From positions 1-55,288 of the forward strand of contig JANQGC010000118.1 in assembly GCA_028277515.1 (NCBI GenBank): 55,288 bases of DNA, read 5' to 3'. Of the stretch, positions 48,558-55,288 are shown in pieces. The first letter of the stretch is position 1, and each line of letters begins with the position of its first letter. The notes under the pieces are model-generated. The model saw nothing but the letters and a program-made list of their open reading frames with translations. It ran no database searches and was not told the origin of the DNA. Source of the DNA: Anaerolineae bacterium. Its GTDB lineage: Bacteria; Chloroflexota; Anaerolineae; Promineifilales; Promineifilaceae. Position numbers and translations under genes: made by a program.

Positions 48558-49289
48558 ATGATCGAAGTAAGCAACCTTGATAAAACATTTGGCCAGGTTA
48601 AGGCCGTGCAGGATGTTTCATTTTCGGCGCCTGATGGTCTGATAACCGGGCTGTTAGGACCCAATGGGGCCGGTAAGAGCACTACCATGCGCATCATTGC
48701 CGGGACATTGCAACCGGATAACGGCAGCGCATTGATCGATGGGTTTAATACCCATGAACAGAAAATTGAAGCTCAACGTCGAATTGGGGTCCTACCTGAT
48801 AAACGTGGCCTTTATCAGCGACTGACAGCGCGTGAAAACGTGCGTTATTTCGGCCGCTTGCATGGAATGGGCGGATCAGACTTGGAAAGACGGATTGATG
48901 GGTTGATCACCCTGCTTGATATGAAGGATATCGCCGATCGACCAACGGAAGGGTTCTCCACTGGAGAGAAAGTGAAAGTGGCTATTGCTCGTGCCCTGGT
49001 ACACAATCCGCAAAATGTGATGCTGGACGAACCAACAACCGGTCTGGACGTCATGAGCACGCGCTCAATGCGCCAGGTGATTCGCCGCCTGCGCGATGAA
49101 GGACACTGTCTGTTGTTTTCCAGCCATATCATGCAGGAGGTGGCCATGCTGTGCGAAAATATCGTTATCATTGCCCAGGGCCGTATTCGCGTCCAGGGGT
49201 CGCCTGCGGAATTGAGTGCGACCACAGGCTATGATGATCTTGAAGATGCCTTTGTTAACCTTATCGGGACGACTGAAGGCTTGGAATAG
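48558..49289 (+). CDS. ABC exporter ATPase (NatA-like)
   Basis: 243 aa. Seen: Walker A GLLGPNGAGKSTTM, Q-loop region RIGVLPDKRGLYQRLTARENV, signature FSTGEKVKVAIARALVHNP, Walker B NVMLDEPTTGLDVMS and the switch His in LLFSSHIMQEV. The PDKRGLYxRLTARE wording is typical of NatA-type sodium exporters. Partner permease is directly downstream, 3 nt after the stop. Confidence 0.93.
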   Translation: MIEVSNLDKTFGQVKAVQDVSFSAPDGLITGLLGPNGAGKSTTMRIIAGTLQPDNGSALIDGFNTHEQKIEAQRRIGVLPDKRGLYQRLTARENVRYFGRLHGMGGSDLERRIDGLITLLDMKDIADRPTEGFSTGEKVKVAIARALVHNPQNVMLDEPTTGLDVMSTRSMRQVIRRLRDEGHCLLFSSHIMQEVAMLCENIVIIAQGRIRVQGSPAELSATTGYDDLEDAFVNLIGTTEGLE

Positions 49290-49292
49290 GGA

Positions 49293-50480
49293 ATGTTGAT
49301 GATTGGACACATTTGGACTGTCCTGCGCAAAGAGATAGTTGATAACCTGCGAGACCAGCGGGCGGTTTTTAATGCCCTTTTCGCCGTCTTGTTTAATCCC
49401 TTGTTGTATATCTTCCTTTTTGGCTTCTTGAATCGTTCTTTCAGCGAACAGGCAGAAAGGGTGCTCCATCTACCGGTTGTCGGCACGGATTATGCCCCTA
49501 ATTTGATTCATTTTTTAGAACAAAACGAGGTTGTGATTTTGCCGGGTCCTGATGAGCCTGATTCGGCCGTTCGCGATGGCGATTTGGAAATGGTTTTAAT
49601 CATTCCGGAGGATTTCGCGGAGAATTTCCGGGCCGGCATACCGGCGACGGTACAACTGCTGGAAGACAGGTCCAATCAGGGGGCAGATATTGCCGTTGAC
49701 AGAGCGGCGAGTCTTCTGCGACGATACAGCGCTCAAATGGGCAACTTGCGTCTGATCGCGCGCGGGATCAGTCCGGCGGTCGTGTCGGCCGTGCCTGTTG
49801 AGCGGATCAGCGTCACTTCCGAAACTGAAGGGGCGGCCAATGTCGTTCTCAATTTGCTGCCGGTGATCATGATCACGGCCGTGTTCTTCGGTGGCTTTTA
49901 TCTGGCAGTAGACATGACCGCAGGAGAAAGAGAGCGAGAATCTTTAGAACCATTGCTCATTAATCCGGTTCCTCGTCAGCAGATTCTGTTGGGGAAATAC
50001 CTGACAACATTAACGTTCGCGACTCTGGCAACCTTTTTGGCCACAGCCTTGTTTCTTGTGCTGCTAGGTATTCCTCAAGTCCAGGAATTTACGGGTTTTC
50101 AAATCAGGTTGGGCTTTGATGTGATCCTGACGGCCGTGTTGCTGATGATCCCGGTGGCTATCATGGCTGTAGCGTTGGAAATGTTTGTAGCCTCTTACGC
50201 GGGAACGGTCAAAGAGGCGCAAACCTATACCCAGCTTGTGGCCATGGCCGGTTTCCTGCCGTCGATATTCCTGGCCGTACTGCCCATTGATGCTCAACCA
50301 TGGATGAAGTTTATCCCCACAGTGGGCCAGTTATTTTTAATCAACCAGGTATCGCGCGGCGAGATGCTTGATCTCAGCGAGGTGGTTATTGTTTCCATCA
50401 TTACGATTGCTGTCGGGCTGATCGCCCTGGCGGCCAATATCAGGCTGTTTAATCAGGAAAGAATTATTTTGGGAAAGTAA
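49293..50480 (+). CDS. ABC-2 type exporter permease (NatB-like)
   Basis: 395 aa. Seen: one N-terminal membrane helix (VLFNPLLYIFLFGFL), a large extracytoplasmic domain (about 50-175), then five or six C-terminal helices with TAGERERESLEPLLINPVPR, the coupling motif of NatB/ABC-2 permeases. Probably exports Na+ or another cation or drug with the NatA-like ATPase; the substrate is not provable here. Confidence 0.92.
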   Translation: MLMIGHIWTVLRKEIVDNLRDQRAVFNALFAVLFNPLLYIFLFGFLNRSFSEQAERVLHLPVVGTDYAPNLIHFLEQNEVVILPGPDEPDSAVRDGDLEMVLIIPEDFAENFRAGIPATVQLLEDRSNQGADIAVDRAASLLRRYSAQMGNLRLIARGISPAVVSAVPVERISVTSETEGAANVVLNLLPVIMITAVFFGGFYLAVDMTAGERERESLEPLLINPVPRQQILLGKYLTTLTFATLATFLATALFLVLLGIPQVQEFTGFQIRLGFDVILTAVLLMIPVAIMAVALEMFVASYAGTVKEAQTYTQLVAMAGFLPSIFLAVLPIDAQPWMKFIPTVGQLFLINQVSRGEMLDLSEVVIVSIITIAVGLIALAANIRLFNQERIILGK

Positions 50481-50496
50481 GGGATATTGATCATAA

Positions 50497-50928
50497 ATGA
50501 GCACATGGATTCAAAAAGAGATAACCCTCTCCGCCAGGTCGCGGGGGTTCCACCTGGTGACGCGAGAGATTTTAGAAAAAACGCCGGAAATTGCGCGCTT
50601 CAACATCGGCCTCGCTCATATTTTTATCCAGCATACATCAGCCTCTTTAGCCCTGAATGAGAATGCCGATCCCACGGTGCGCAAAGATATGGAGTCCCAT
50701 TTCAATCACATGATTCCGGAGGACGCCCCCTATTTTTTGCATACGTATGAGGGACCGGATGATATGCCTGCTCATATCAAGGCCGTCTTGCTCGGTGATC
50801 ATGTGACGATACCCATTAAGAACGGCCGTTTACACCTGGGCACCTGGCAGGGTATCTATCTCAATGAACATCGTGATCGCGCTCGCGGCCGTAGATTGGT
50901 GGTGACATTGTCCGGGGAAGTGCGCTAA
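50497..50928 (+). CDS. yjbQ: YjbQ-family protein (UPF0047)
   Basis: 143 aa. Seen: GLAHIFIQHTSASLALNENA, the conserved His of HFNHMIPEDAPYFLHTYEG and the C-terminal LGTWQGIYLNEHRDRARGRR, all family hallmarks. Members have a weak thiamine-phosphate-synthase activity; the physiological role is unclear. It starts 16 nt after the NatB-like gene and may be in the same transcript. Confidence 0.95.
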   Translation: MSTWIQKEITLSARSRGFHLVTREILEKTPEIARFNIGLAHIFIQHTSASLALNENADPTVRKDMESHFNHMIPEDAPYFLHTYEGPDDMPAHIKAVLLGDHVTIPIKNGRLHLGTWQGIYLNEHRDRARGRRLVVTLSGEVR

Positions 50929-51031
50929 GCTAGCCCTGACTTCAACTGGGGAGATGAGTCGGTCGACATTTAATCGTGTCTCGTGTTTGTCCCACGTTCG
51001 CATCTAAACGATCAAAAATACTTATATCACC

Positions 51032-51060
51032 TTGTTGTTATATAACTAAAAAGTTATAGT
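51032..51060 (+). promoter_or_regulatory. higBA-like promoter with internal operator
   Basis: TTGTTG (51032-51037), a 17-nt spacer and TATAGT (51055-51060). The inverted repeat TATAACT-AAAA-AGTTATA (51041-51058) fills the spacer and overlaps the -10, a good site for autorepression by the XRE antitoxin. The next ATG is 10 nt after the -10. Confidence 0.6.
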
Positions 51061-51070
51061 CTATCGTAGA

Positions 51071-51169
51071 ATGAGTTGGAATGTTGAGTGTTATGACAAA
51101 TTTATTCCAATAGCTGACAAGCTATATGATGACTATCTCAAATTATTAGAAGACGAAGGGTTAATATAA
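51071..51169 (+). pseudogene. Internally deleted HigB/RelE-like toxin remnant, 32 codons
   Basis: An ORF starting MSWNVE and ending FIPIADKLYDDYLKLLEDEG-LI. The first six residues match the usual start of Gp49-like HigB toxins, and the last 25 match their usual C-terminus (W-Y-x-x-F/Y-I/V-P-I-A-D-x-L-Y-D-x-H/Y-L). About 80 central residues with the RNase core are missing, the reading frame is kept, and the stop still overlaps the antitoxin start (TAATG). The toxin should be inactive. The family match is from memory of the sequence pattern. Confidence 0.65.
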
Positions 51170-51474
51170 TGGCGAAATCATTTGATGAACTCAAGAGAAA
51201 AATGTCAAAAGAGCGACGTGAAAAAATTGAGGATCAGGCGCAAACAATCTTAATCAAGATGGCATTGCAAGAATTGCGCCAAACTCGTCATCTTACTCAA
51301 CAAGACTTAGCGAATATCCTCGACGTTAATCAGGCTGCTTTGTCCAAAATGGAAAACCAAACTGATATACGTGTAAGCACACTCCGCCGGTTGCTTACCG
51401 CAATGGGCGGGACCTTGAAGATCGTCGCCGAGTTTCCCGAAGGCGAAATTGTTATCAATCAATTTGAACACTGA
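51169..51474 (+). CDS. XRE-family antitoxin (HigA-like)
   Basis: 101 aa. Seen: an N-terminal basic helix (DELKRKMSKERREKIEDQA), then the HTH MALQELRQTRHLTQQDLANI and LDVNQAALSKMENQTDIRVS, and LRRLLTAMGGTLKIVAEFPE, the usual end of HigA antitoxins paired with Gp49-like toxins. Intact. It probably still binds the inverted repeat at 51041-51058 and is retained after loss of its toxin. Confidence 0.88.
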   Translation: MAKSFDELKRKMSKERREKIEDQAQTILIKMALQELRQTRHLTQQDLANILDVNQAALSKMENQTDIRVSTLRRLLTAMGGTLKIVAEFPEGEIVINQFEH

Positions 51475-51555
51475 AACGTCTGTAGCGGTTTGATTGAAAA
51501 GCTAATTTTTGAATATTTTCAAAGTCTAGCCTGAGGATGTGATAGCAAAAGCAAG

Positions 51556-52767
51556 CTATTTTAAGGGCAAAATGGTCCTTAAAATTTCACACATTAATTG
51601 CAGATCATCATCCCTCACATAATGATGTGTGGGCAGGGTAAGTAAACGATTGGCGATAGCTTCTGCCCCGGGAAATGATTTACCGGTTTCTGTACCAAAA
51701 ATGGTAGGGAGTGTTTTTTCATACAGCCGGCCCACGCCAATGCCCTGCGCCCAAAGTTGATCGTAAAGCGCCTCACGCTGCTTTTCACTCTGAGCGATGA
51801 GTGGAAAACGCAGGTAAATTGGCTGCGCCTGATCCATGATTTCTATTGATTGTAAACGGGTCGAATTTTCAATGCCTGCCTTCAGGATTTTTGCCTTATG
51901 CTTTCGATCGGCGTTGATTACTTGCAGACGAGGCAGCAGCCGGCGGCCGACAGCGGCCTGGCCGGCTGTTAGTTCGGTTAAATGATAGCCCCAACTGGCT
52001 TCATGATTGCCCACGCGATGTAACCCAAAACGGGTTGCCAGCCACCAACCGCGCGGGTGAAAGGCCAGTTGATAGGCGCTTTGGCGCGCCCAGGCTTGAA
52101 TGGACCCCAGGGAACTTGTTTTAGATAACGCCTGACGGCCGCGAGACAGCGTGTTAATACCCCCAGGTTTGTTGGCAATGACAAAACCTCCTCCACCGGT
52201 GGAGATCGGTTTACCGGGCCCCAGGCTGAACAGGCCAAAGTCACCTCTTTTACCCACGAATTGCTCGCCCCACTGCGCGCCAAATGATTGGGCGACATCT
52301 TCAATGACGGCCGCGCCGACACTTTCGGCAAGGGACATGGTTTCTTGCACTGCCAGGGGAATACCAAACGGATGAACAATGACGATAGCCAAGGTATTTT
52401 CATTTAAGATCCCCACCAACTGTTCCAGATCATATGCCATTGTTCGCGGTGAGAGATCGACGTACACCGGTTTTAATCCCAGGTCGATGGCTACGCGAGC
52501 CACAGCCGGACAAGTGTAAGCGGGCATGATCACCTGCGCCCGGCCGGGATGGTCCAGTTTTAAGCCTTGAAGCAGGCAGTAAAGGGCGCTGCGCCCGGAG
52601 GAAGCTAAGAGACAGGCATCGGCCGTGATTCCCAGGTAAGTGGCTAAATCGGCGCGGAAAAGCTGCTGAGCGTCGTTGGTTGGCCGCAGTCCGCTGCTAA
52701 GGTCGCCCTTTTTCAGGGGAACGGCCGTTGGTGGTAAATGGCGAAAATGGGGTCGCTGCGCTGACAT
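51556..52767 (-). CDS. DegT/DnrJ/EryC1/StrS-family aminotransferase
   Basis: 403-aa PLP-dependent enzyme. Seen: LASSGRSALYCLLQGL (PLP phosphate region), VIMPAYTCPAVARVAIDLG, the Asp of VIEDVAQSFGAQWG and the Schiff-base Lys in FSLGPGKPISTGGGGFV. The family makes amino sugars for surface glycans or secondary metabolites. It starts within the stop of the MFS gene (one-base overlap), so both are in one minus-strand unit. Confidence 0.9.
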   Translation of the reverse strand: MSAQRPHFRHLPPTAVPLKKGDLSSGLRPTNDAQQLFRADLATYLGITADACLLASSGRSALYCLLQGLKLDHPGRAQVIMPAYTCPAVARVAIDLGLKPVYVDLSPRTMAYDLEQLVGILNENTLAIVIVHPFGIPLAVQETMSLAESVGAAVIEDVAQSFGAQWGEQFVGKRGDFGLFSLGPGKPISTGGGGFVIANKPGGINTLSRGRQALSKTSSLGSIQAWARQSAYQLAFHPRGWWLATRFGLHRVGNHEASWGYHLTELTAGQAAVGRRLLPRLQVINADRKHKAKILKAGIENSTRLQSIEIMDQAQPIYLRFPLIAQSEKQREALYDQLWAQGIGVGRLYEKTLPTIFGTETGKSFPGAEAIANRLLTLPTHHYVRDDDLQLMCEILRTILPLK

Positions 52768-54032
52768 CAGTCCAGTTGCCGGATCTTGGGGTAAATCAGA
52801 TTCAGCCCGCCCGTGAATATGAGCGCGCCTACTCCGGCCAATGACAAAGCGCTGACCAAACCAATGGGCACAGCCAAAGCGCCGATTATCAGATTGCCGC
52901 CGGAATCTGCCCCGGCGTGGAGGATGCTGTAGATGCTCATCACCCGGCCACGCACGCGATCAGGTGTGTGCAGTTGAACCACGGTTATAGCCAGACTTTG
53001 CAACACGAGCAGCGTAAATCCAATGAATACCAGGACGAAGCAAGCGGTCCACATATTGGGCGCGTTGGCAAATAAAATGACCAATACCGACAGAGCAAAA
53101 GCAGATAGTATCAGGTTGCGGCCGCGATTGCCGGTCCCTAATCGTGCTGCTCCAAACGTGCCAAAGACGGACCCTAATGCTCCGGAGGCTAACAGGATGC
53201 CTAACCCGACAGCGCCAACCCCCATAACCTCTTCAGCGTAGGCGGGCATCAAGCCGAAAACCGGGTAAGCCAGGCCGCCAACGACTGCCATTAAGGCAAT
53301 GACGGAGAGGATGGCCGGCTGCTTGAGCAGGGTGGTAAATCCTTCCGAAATAGCGACTCTAAACCGGGTCTGTTCAGTATCTTGAATGACATCAGATACC
53401 TTCATAATCGACAAGGCAACAATGGGTGCTAAATAGGTGAAGGCATTAATAAACATTGTCCCACCAACACCGATTGCGGCGATGAGGAAGCCACCAAGAG
53501 CAAACCCCACAAGGTTGGAAATATTGAAAACAGTGGCATTCAGGGCCACAGCATTAGCCAGATCTTCCCGTTCAACGATATCGACGAGAAAGGCTCTGCG
53601 GGCCGGATGATCGATGGCCATTAGAGAGCCGAATACAAAATACAAAACCAGGACATGCCACAATTGGATCAAGCCGCTTAATGCCAGTATAGCGAAGATC
53701 ATGGCTTGCAGGAACAACCCAAATTGAGTGGCTATGATCAGTTTTCGGCGCGGGACGCGATCAATGAGAATGCCTCCGGCCAGCGAAATGGGGAGCACCG
53801 GCAGGAGGCTGATAAACCCAACAGCGCCTAACCAAAAAGTGGATTCTGTGATGTCATATATTAAATACCCCTCACTGATGACTTGTAGTGAGGTTCCGAT
53901 GGTGGAAATGATCTGGGCAAACCAAAAAAGGCGAAAATTGCGCGAGCGCAGCGCAGGGGCAAATGCCTTCCAGCCTGTCGATTGAGTGTCGGGTGGAATT
54001 TGTTCGGGAGGTGGATTGGTGATATTACTCAC
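52767..54032 (-). CDS. MFS exporter (EntS/MFS_3-like)
   Basis: 421 aa with 12 predicted membrane helices. Seen: the N-terminal ALRSRNFRLFWFAQIISTIG, GILIDRVPRRKLIIAT (motif A), ADH/DHPARRAFLVDIVERED, and HTPDRVRGRVMSIYSI in the second half, typical of the EntS-like group of drug or siderophore exporters. Substrate unknown. Followed by the coupled aminotransferase gene. Confidence 0.92.
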   Translation of the reverse strand: MSNITNPPPEQIPPDTQSTGWKAFAPALRSRNFRLFWFAQIISTIGTSLQVISEGYLIYDITESTFWLGAVGFISLLPVLPISLAGGILIDRVPRRKLIIATQFGLFLQAMIFAILALSGLIQLWHVLVLYFVFGSLMAIDHPARRAFLVDIVEREDLANAVALNATVFNISNLVGFALGGFLIAAIGVGGTMFINAFTYLAPIVALSIMKVSDVIQDTEQTRFRVAISEGFTTLLKQPAILSVIALMAVVGGLAYPVFGLMPAYAEEVMGVGAVGLGILLASGALGSVFGTFGAARLGTGNRGRNLILSAFALSVLVILFANAPNMWTACFVLVFIGFTLLVLQSLAITVVQLHTPDRVRGRVMSIYSILHAGADSGGNLIIGALAVPIGLVSALSLAGVGALIFTGGLNLIYPKIRQLD

Positions 54033-54080
54033 GTTTGATGGGAGTTTGGTTTCGCTGGATTATTCACTGCTGCCAGAAAA

Positions 54081-55175
54081 TCACGAACCTGTACGATAAC
54101 TGATGTATCCCGCGCCGAGGGCGATGCCGGCTACCAAGGCAATGATGACAAAGAGCCAGGTGGAGCCTGCCCGCTGGTTGGCTTCGGCCGTTGATAGGGT
54201 ATTTCCTGTTGATTGGGCGGAGAGAATCTCATCCGGGTCTCCCGTTTCCGGGTTTTCCAACACAGAGGCCACCATCGTTGCCAAAGGTGCGTTGTCGCCG
54301 GCCTCTAATTCTTCGCCGATTGGCGTCTTATCTTGTTCCGTCTCCACACTTTCTCTATTTTCCACAGTAAGATTTTCCAGGATGTTTTCCGGGGTTGGCT
54401 GCGCCGTTCTCTCCCTGAGAGATCCCATTAATGCCTCGGATACCTCAACCGTTTCCTCGCTGGTCAAAATGGATATGCCATCAAGATCTTCCTGAAGCGG
54501 GGCCAGCATTTTTAGAAGTTCGCCAACATCCCCTTCTGTGCGAATTTGAACGCTGACTTGCACATCAGGGTTGGCCTCACGTGCGTCCCTGATAATTGGT
54601 AGAACAAAATCGTAAACTGTTTGTGGTTCCGTTTGTATTTTTTGTACTTGCAGAATTAAGTAATCCGCATAGGGAACCATGTTCACAGCATCGCTTTCGG
54701 CGAAACGGCGATCAGGTCCCAGGGCTAATTCCAAACCATAATCGTCAACGGCCTCACGCAGGCGCATGATACTGCCGATCGGGTCTTCTTGTTCGTCAAC
54801 TGGATTTGCCGGGCCATGTTCCAGATTATAGCCAACAATATCAAATTCATCGTGGATATGGGGGAGCAACCGAATGGCGTCTTCGGCCGATTTGAATACA
54901 ACCAGTTTCCTACCGGTCGTCACATCCCTGAGAAAATCAAGCTGGGAAATGTGTTCGACGCGGGCAATATCACCGCTTTGGGCGCTTTGATTAAACAAGT
55001 CAAGAAGTGGCGGACCCATACTGACGTCAATCCACAGATTGCTTAATTCGCTTTTTTCTTGTGCATTTGTTTTTCCTGTCACGATGAATACGAATGTCGC
55101 AACGATAAACAAAACCAACAGGCCGCGGCCGTTGGCCAGCCGCAAAATATTATTTTTTAGCATACTATTCTTCAT
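54081..55175 (-). CDS. Secreted/membrane-anchored protein with TIM-barrel-like domain, unknown function
   Basis: 364 aa. Seen: an N-terminal signal or anchor (GRGLLVLFIVATFVFIVTGKTNA), an alpha/beta region (about 40-245) with barrel-like strands FDIVGYNLEHGP, LELALGPDRRF, ADYLILQVQKIQ, VQVSVQIRT and DGISILTSEET, an acidic linker and a C-terminal membrane helix (TWLFVIIALVAGIALGAGYI) followed by a short basic end. This suggests an extracellular domain held by a C-terminal anchor. It overlaps the end of the upstream gene by 11 nt if ATG 55175 is used; ATG 55163 would avoid that. Confidence 0.7.
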   Translation of the reverse strand: MKNSMLKNNILRLANGRGLLVLFIVATFVFIVTGKTNAQEKSELSNLWIDVSMGPPLLDLFNQSAQSGDIARVEHISQLDFLRDVTTGRKLVVFKSAEDAIRLLPHIHDEFDIVGYNLEHGPANPVDEQEDPIGSIMRLREAVDDYGLELALGPDRRFAESDAVNMVPYADYLILQVQKIQTEPQTVYDFVLPIIRDAREANPDVQVSVQIRTEGDVGELLKMLAPLQEDLDGISILTSEETVEVSEALMGSLRERTAQPTPENILENLTVENRESVETEQDKTPIGEELEAGDNAPLATMVASVLENPETGDPDEILSAQSTGNTLSTAEANQRAGSTWLFVIIALVAGIALGAGYISYRTGS

Positions 55176-55288
55176 CCGCTGCCGGCTCCGTTAAGTCTGA
55201 AGGCAAGATTGGATTTTCGGGCCGGGCCAGGCCGCCAGGCACGGACTGGCGAGCCAGGTCGTTCCAGTAAACGACAGCGTCTCGATTT
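55165..55288 (-). CDS. C-terminal tail of a gene extending beyond the window
   Basis: 40 codons ending DLTEPAADEE then TAG at 55165-55167, read on the minus strand from 55287. The visible part includes AVVYWNDLARQSVPGG. It overlaps the start of the downstream gene, so the two are probably co-transcribed. Too short to identify. Confidence 0.6.
   Translation of the reverse strand, partial: NRDAVVYWNDLARQSVPGGLARPENPILPSDLTEPAADEE

Noticed and set aside
1..55288. CRISPR arrays, prophage or intact insertion sequence
   Set aside because: No regularly spaced repeats, no transposase, integrase or phage structural genes were found on either strand.

Overview
The window looks like a chromosomal segment of a filamentous, non-photosynthetic member of the Chloroflexota (Anaerolineae/Caldilineae/Promineofilum-like). 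This is inferred from gene content. A class II HMG-CoA reductase lies next to an archaeal-type HMG-CoA synthase, thiolase and DUF35 set. There are many lipobox proteins with Pro/Thr/Glu-rich linkers, several DUF-type membrane proteins, and G+C near 50%. No rRNA, tRNA, CRISPR array or intact insertion sequence was seen.

Layout. (1) 1-4623, + strand: the end of a bacterial microcompartment (BMC) locus, with deoC (cut by the window edge), a YgiT-like zinc-finger protein, two tandem-domain shell proteins (BMC-T), one hexameric shell protein (BMC-H), three pentamer vertex proteins (BMC-P) and an acylating aldehyde dehydrogenase. The set matches the sugar-phosphate-utilising (SPU) type typified by Haliangium ochraceum. 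DeoC would split deoxyribose-5-phosphate and the dehydrogenase would turn the acetaldehyde into acetyl-CoA. (2) 4656-6981: three poorly characterised genes, two of them for envelope proteins. (3) 7100-11455: HMG-CoA reductase, HMG-CoA synthase, a thiolase homologue whose nucleophilic Cys is Asp, and a DUF35 partner split off by a MITE-like repeat. (4) 11552-12335: a VapBC-type toxin-antitoxin pair. (5) 12760-17914: a BMP-family (nucleoside-type) ABC importer with its own promoter. (6) 18015-22331, - strand: an SPFH/coiled-coil/zinc-ribbon membrane protein/DUF2207 cluster resembling a membrane-stress module. (7) 22473-24429, - strand: an orphan amino-acid-type binding protein and a surface glycosidase-like protein. 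(8) 24534-35335: housekeeping genes (sugar epimerase, tlyA, lepA, rpsO, pnp, pheS, pheT). pheST is preceded by a promoter, a Phe-rich leader peptide and an intrinsic terminator, so a ribosome-mediated attenuator is likely. (9) 35517-42761: a maltodextrin MalEFG-type importer and a large secreted GH57 amylase-like lipoprotein. (10) 42785-50928: PMT-type glycosyltransferase, GNAT, surface glycosidase-like lipoprotein, S33-type hydrolase, NatAB-like exporter, YjbQ. (11) 51032-51474: a HigBA-like unit whose toxin gene survives only as an internally deleted 32-codon remnant. (12) 51556 to the end, - strand: DegT-type aminotransferase, MFS exporter, a secreted protein and the tail of another gene.

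The non-coding layer is rich. It holds a two-copy MITE-like element, GTGACAGTCAC palindromes placed just upstream of several genes (twice as inverted pairs about 36-37 bp apart), an AAATTTGACAAC repeat family, a perfect 42-bp palindrome, and three genes whose -10 box lies exactly 7 nt before the ATG (probable leaderless mRNAs). All identifications come from reading the sequence; no database search was run.
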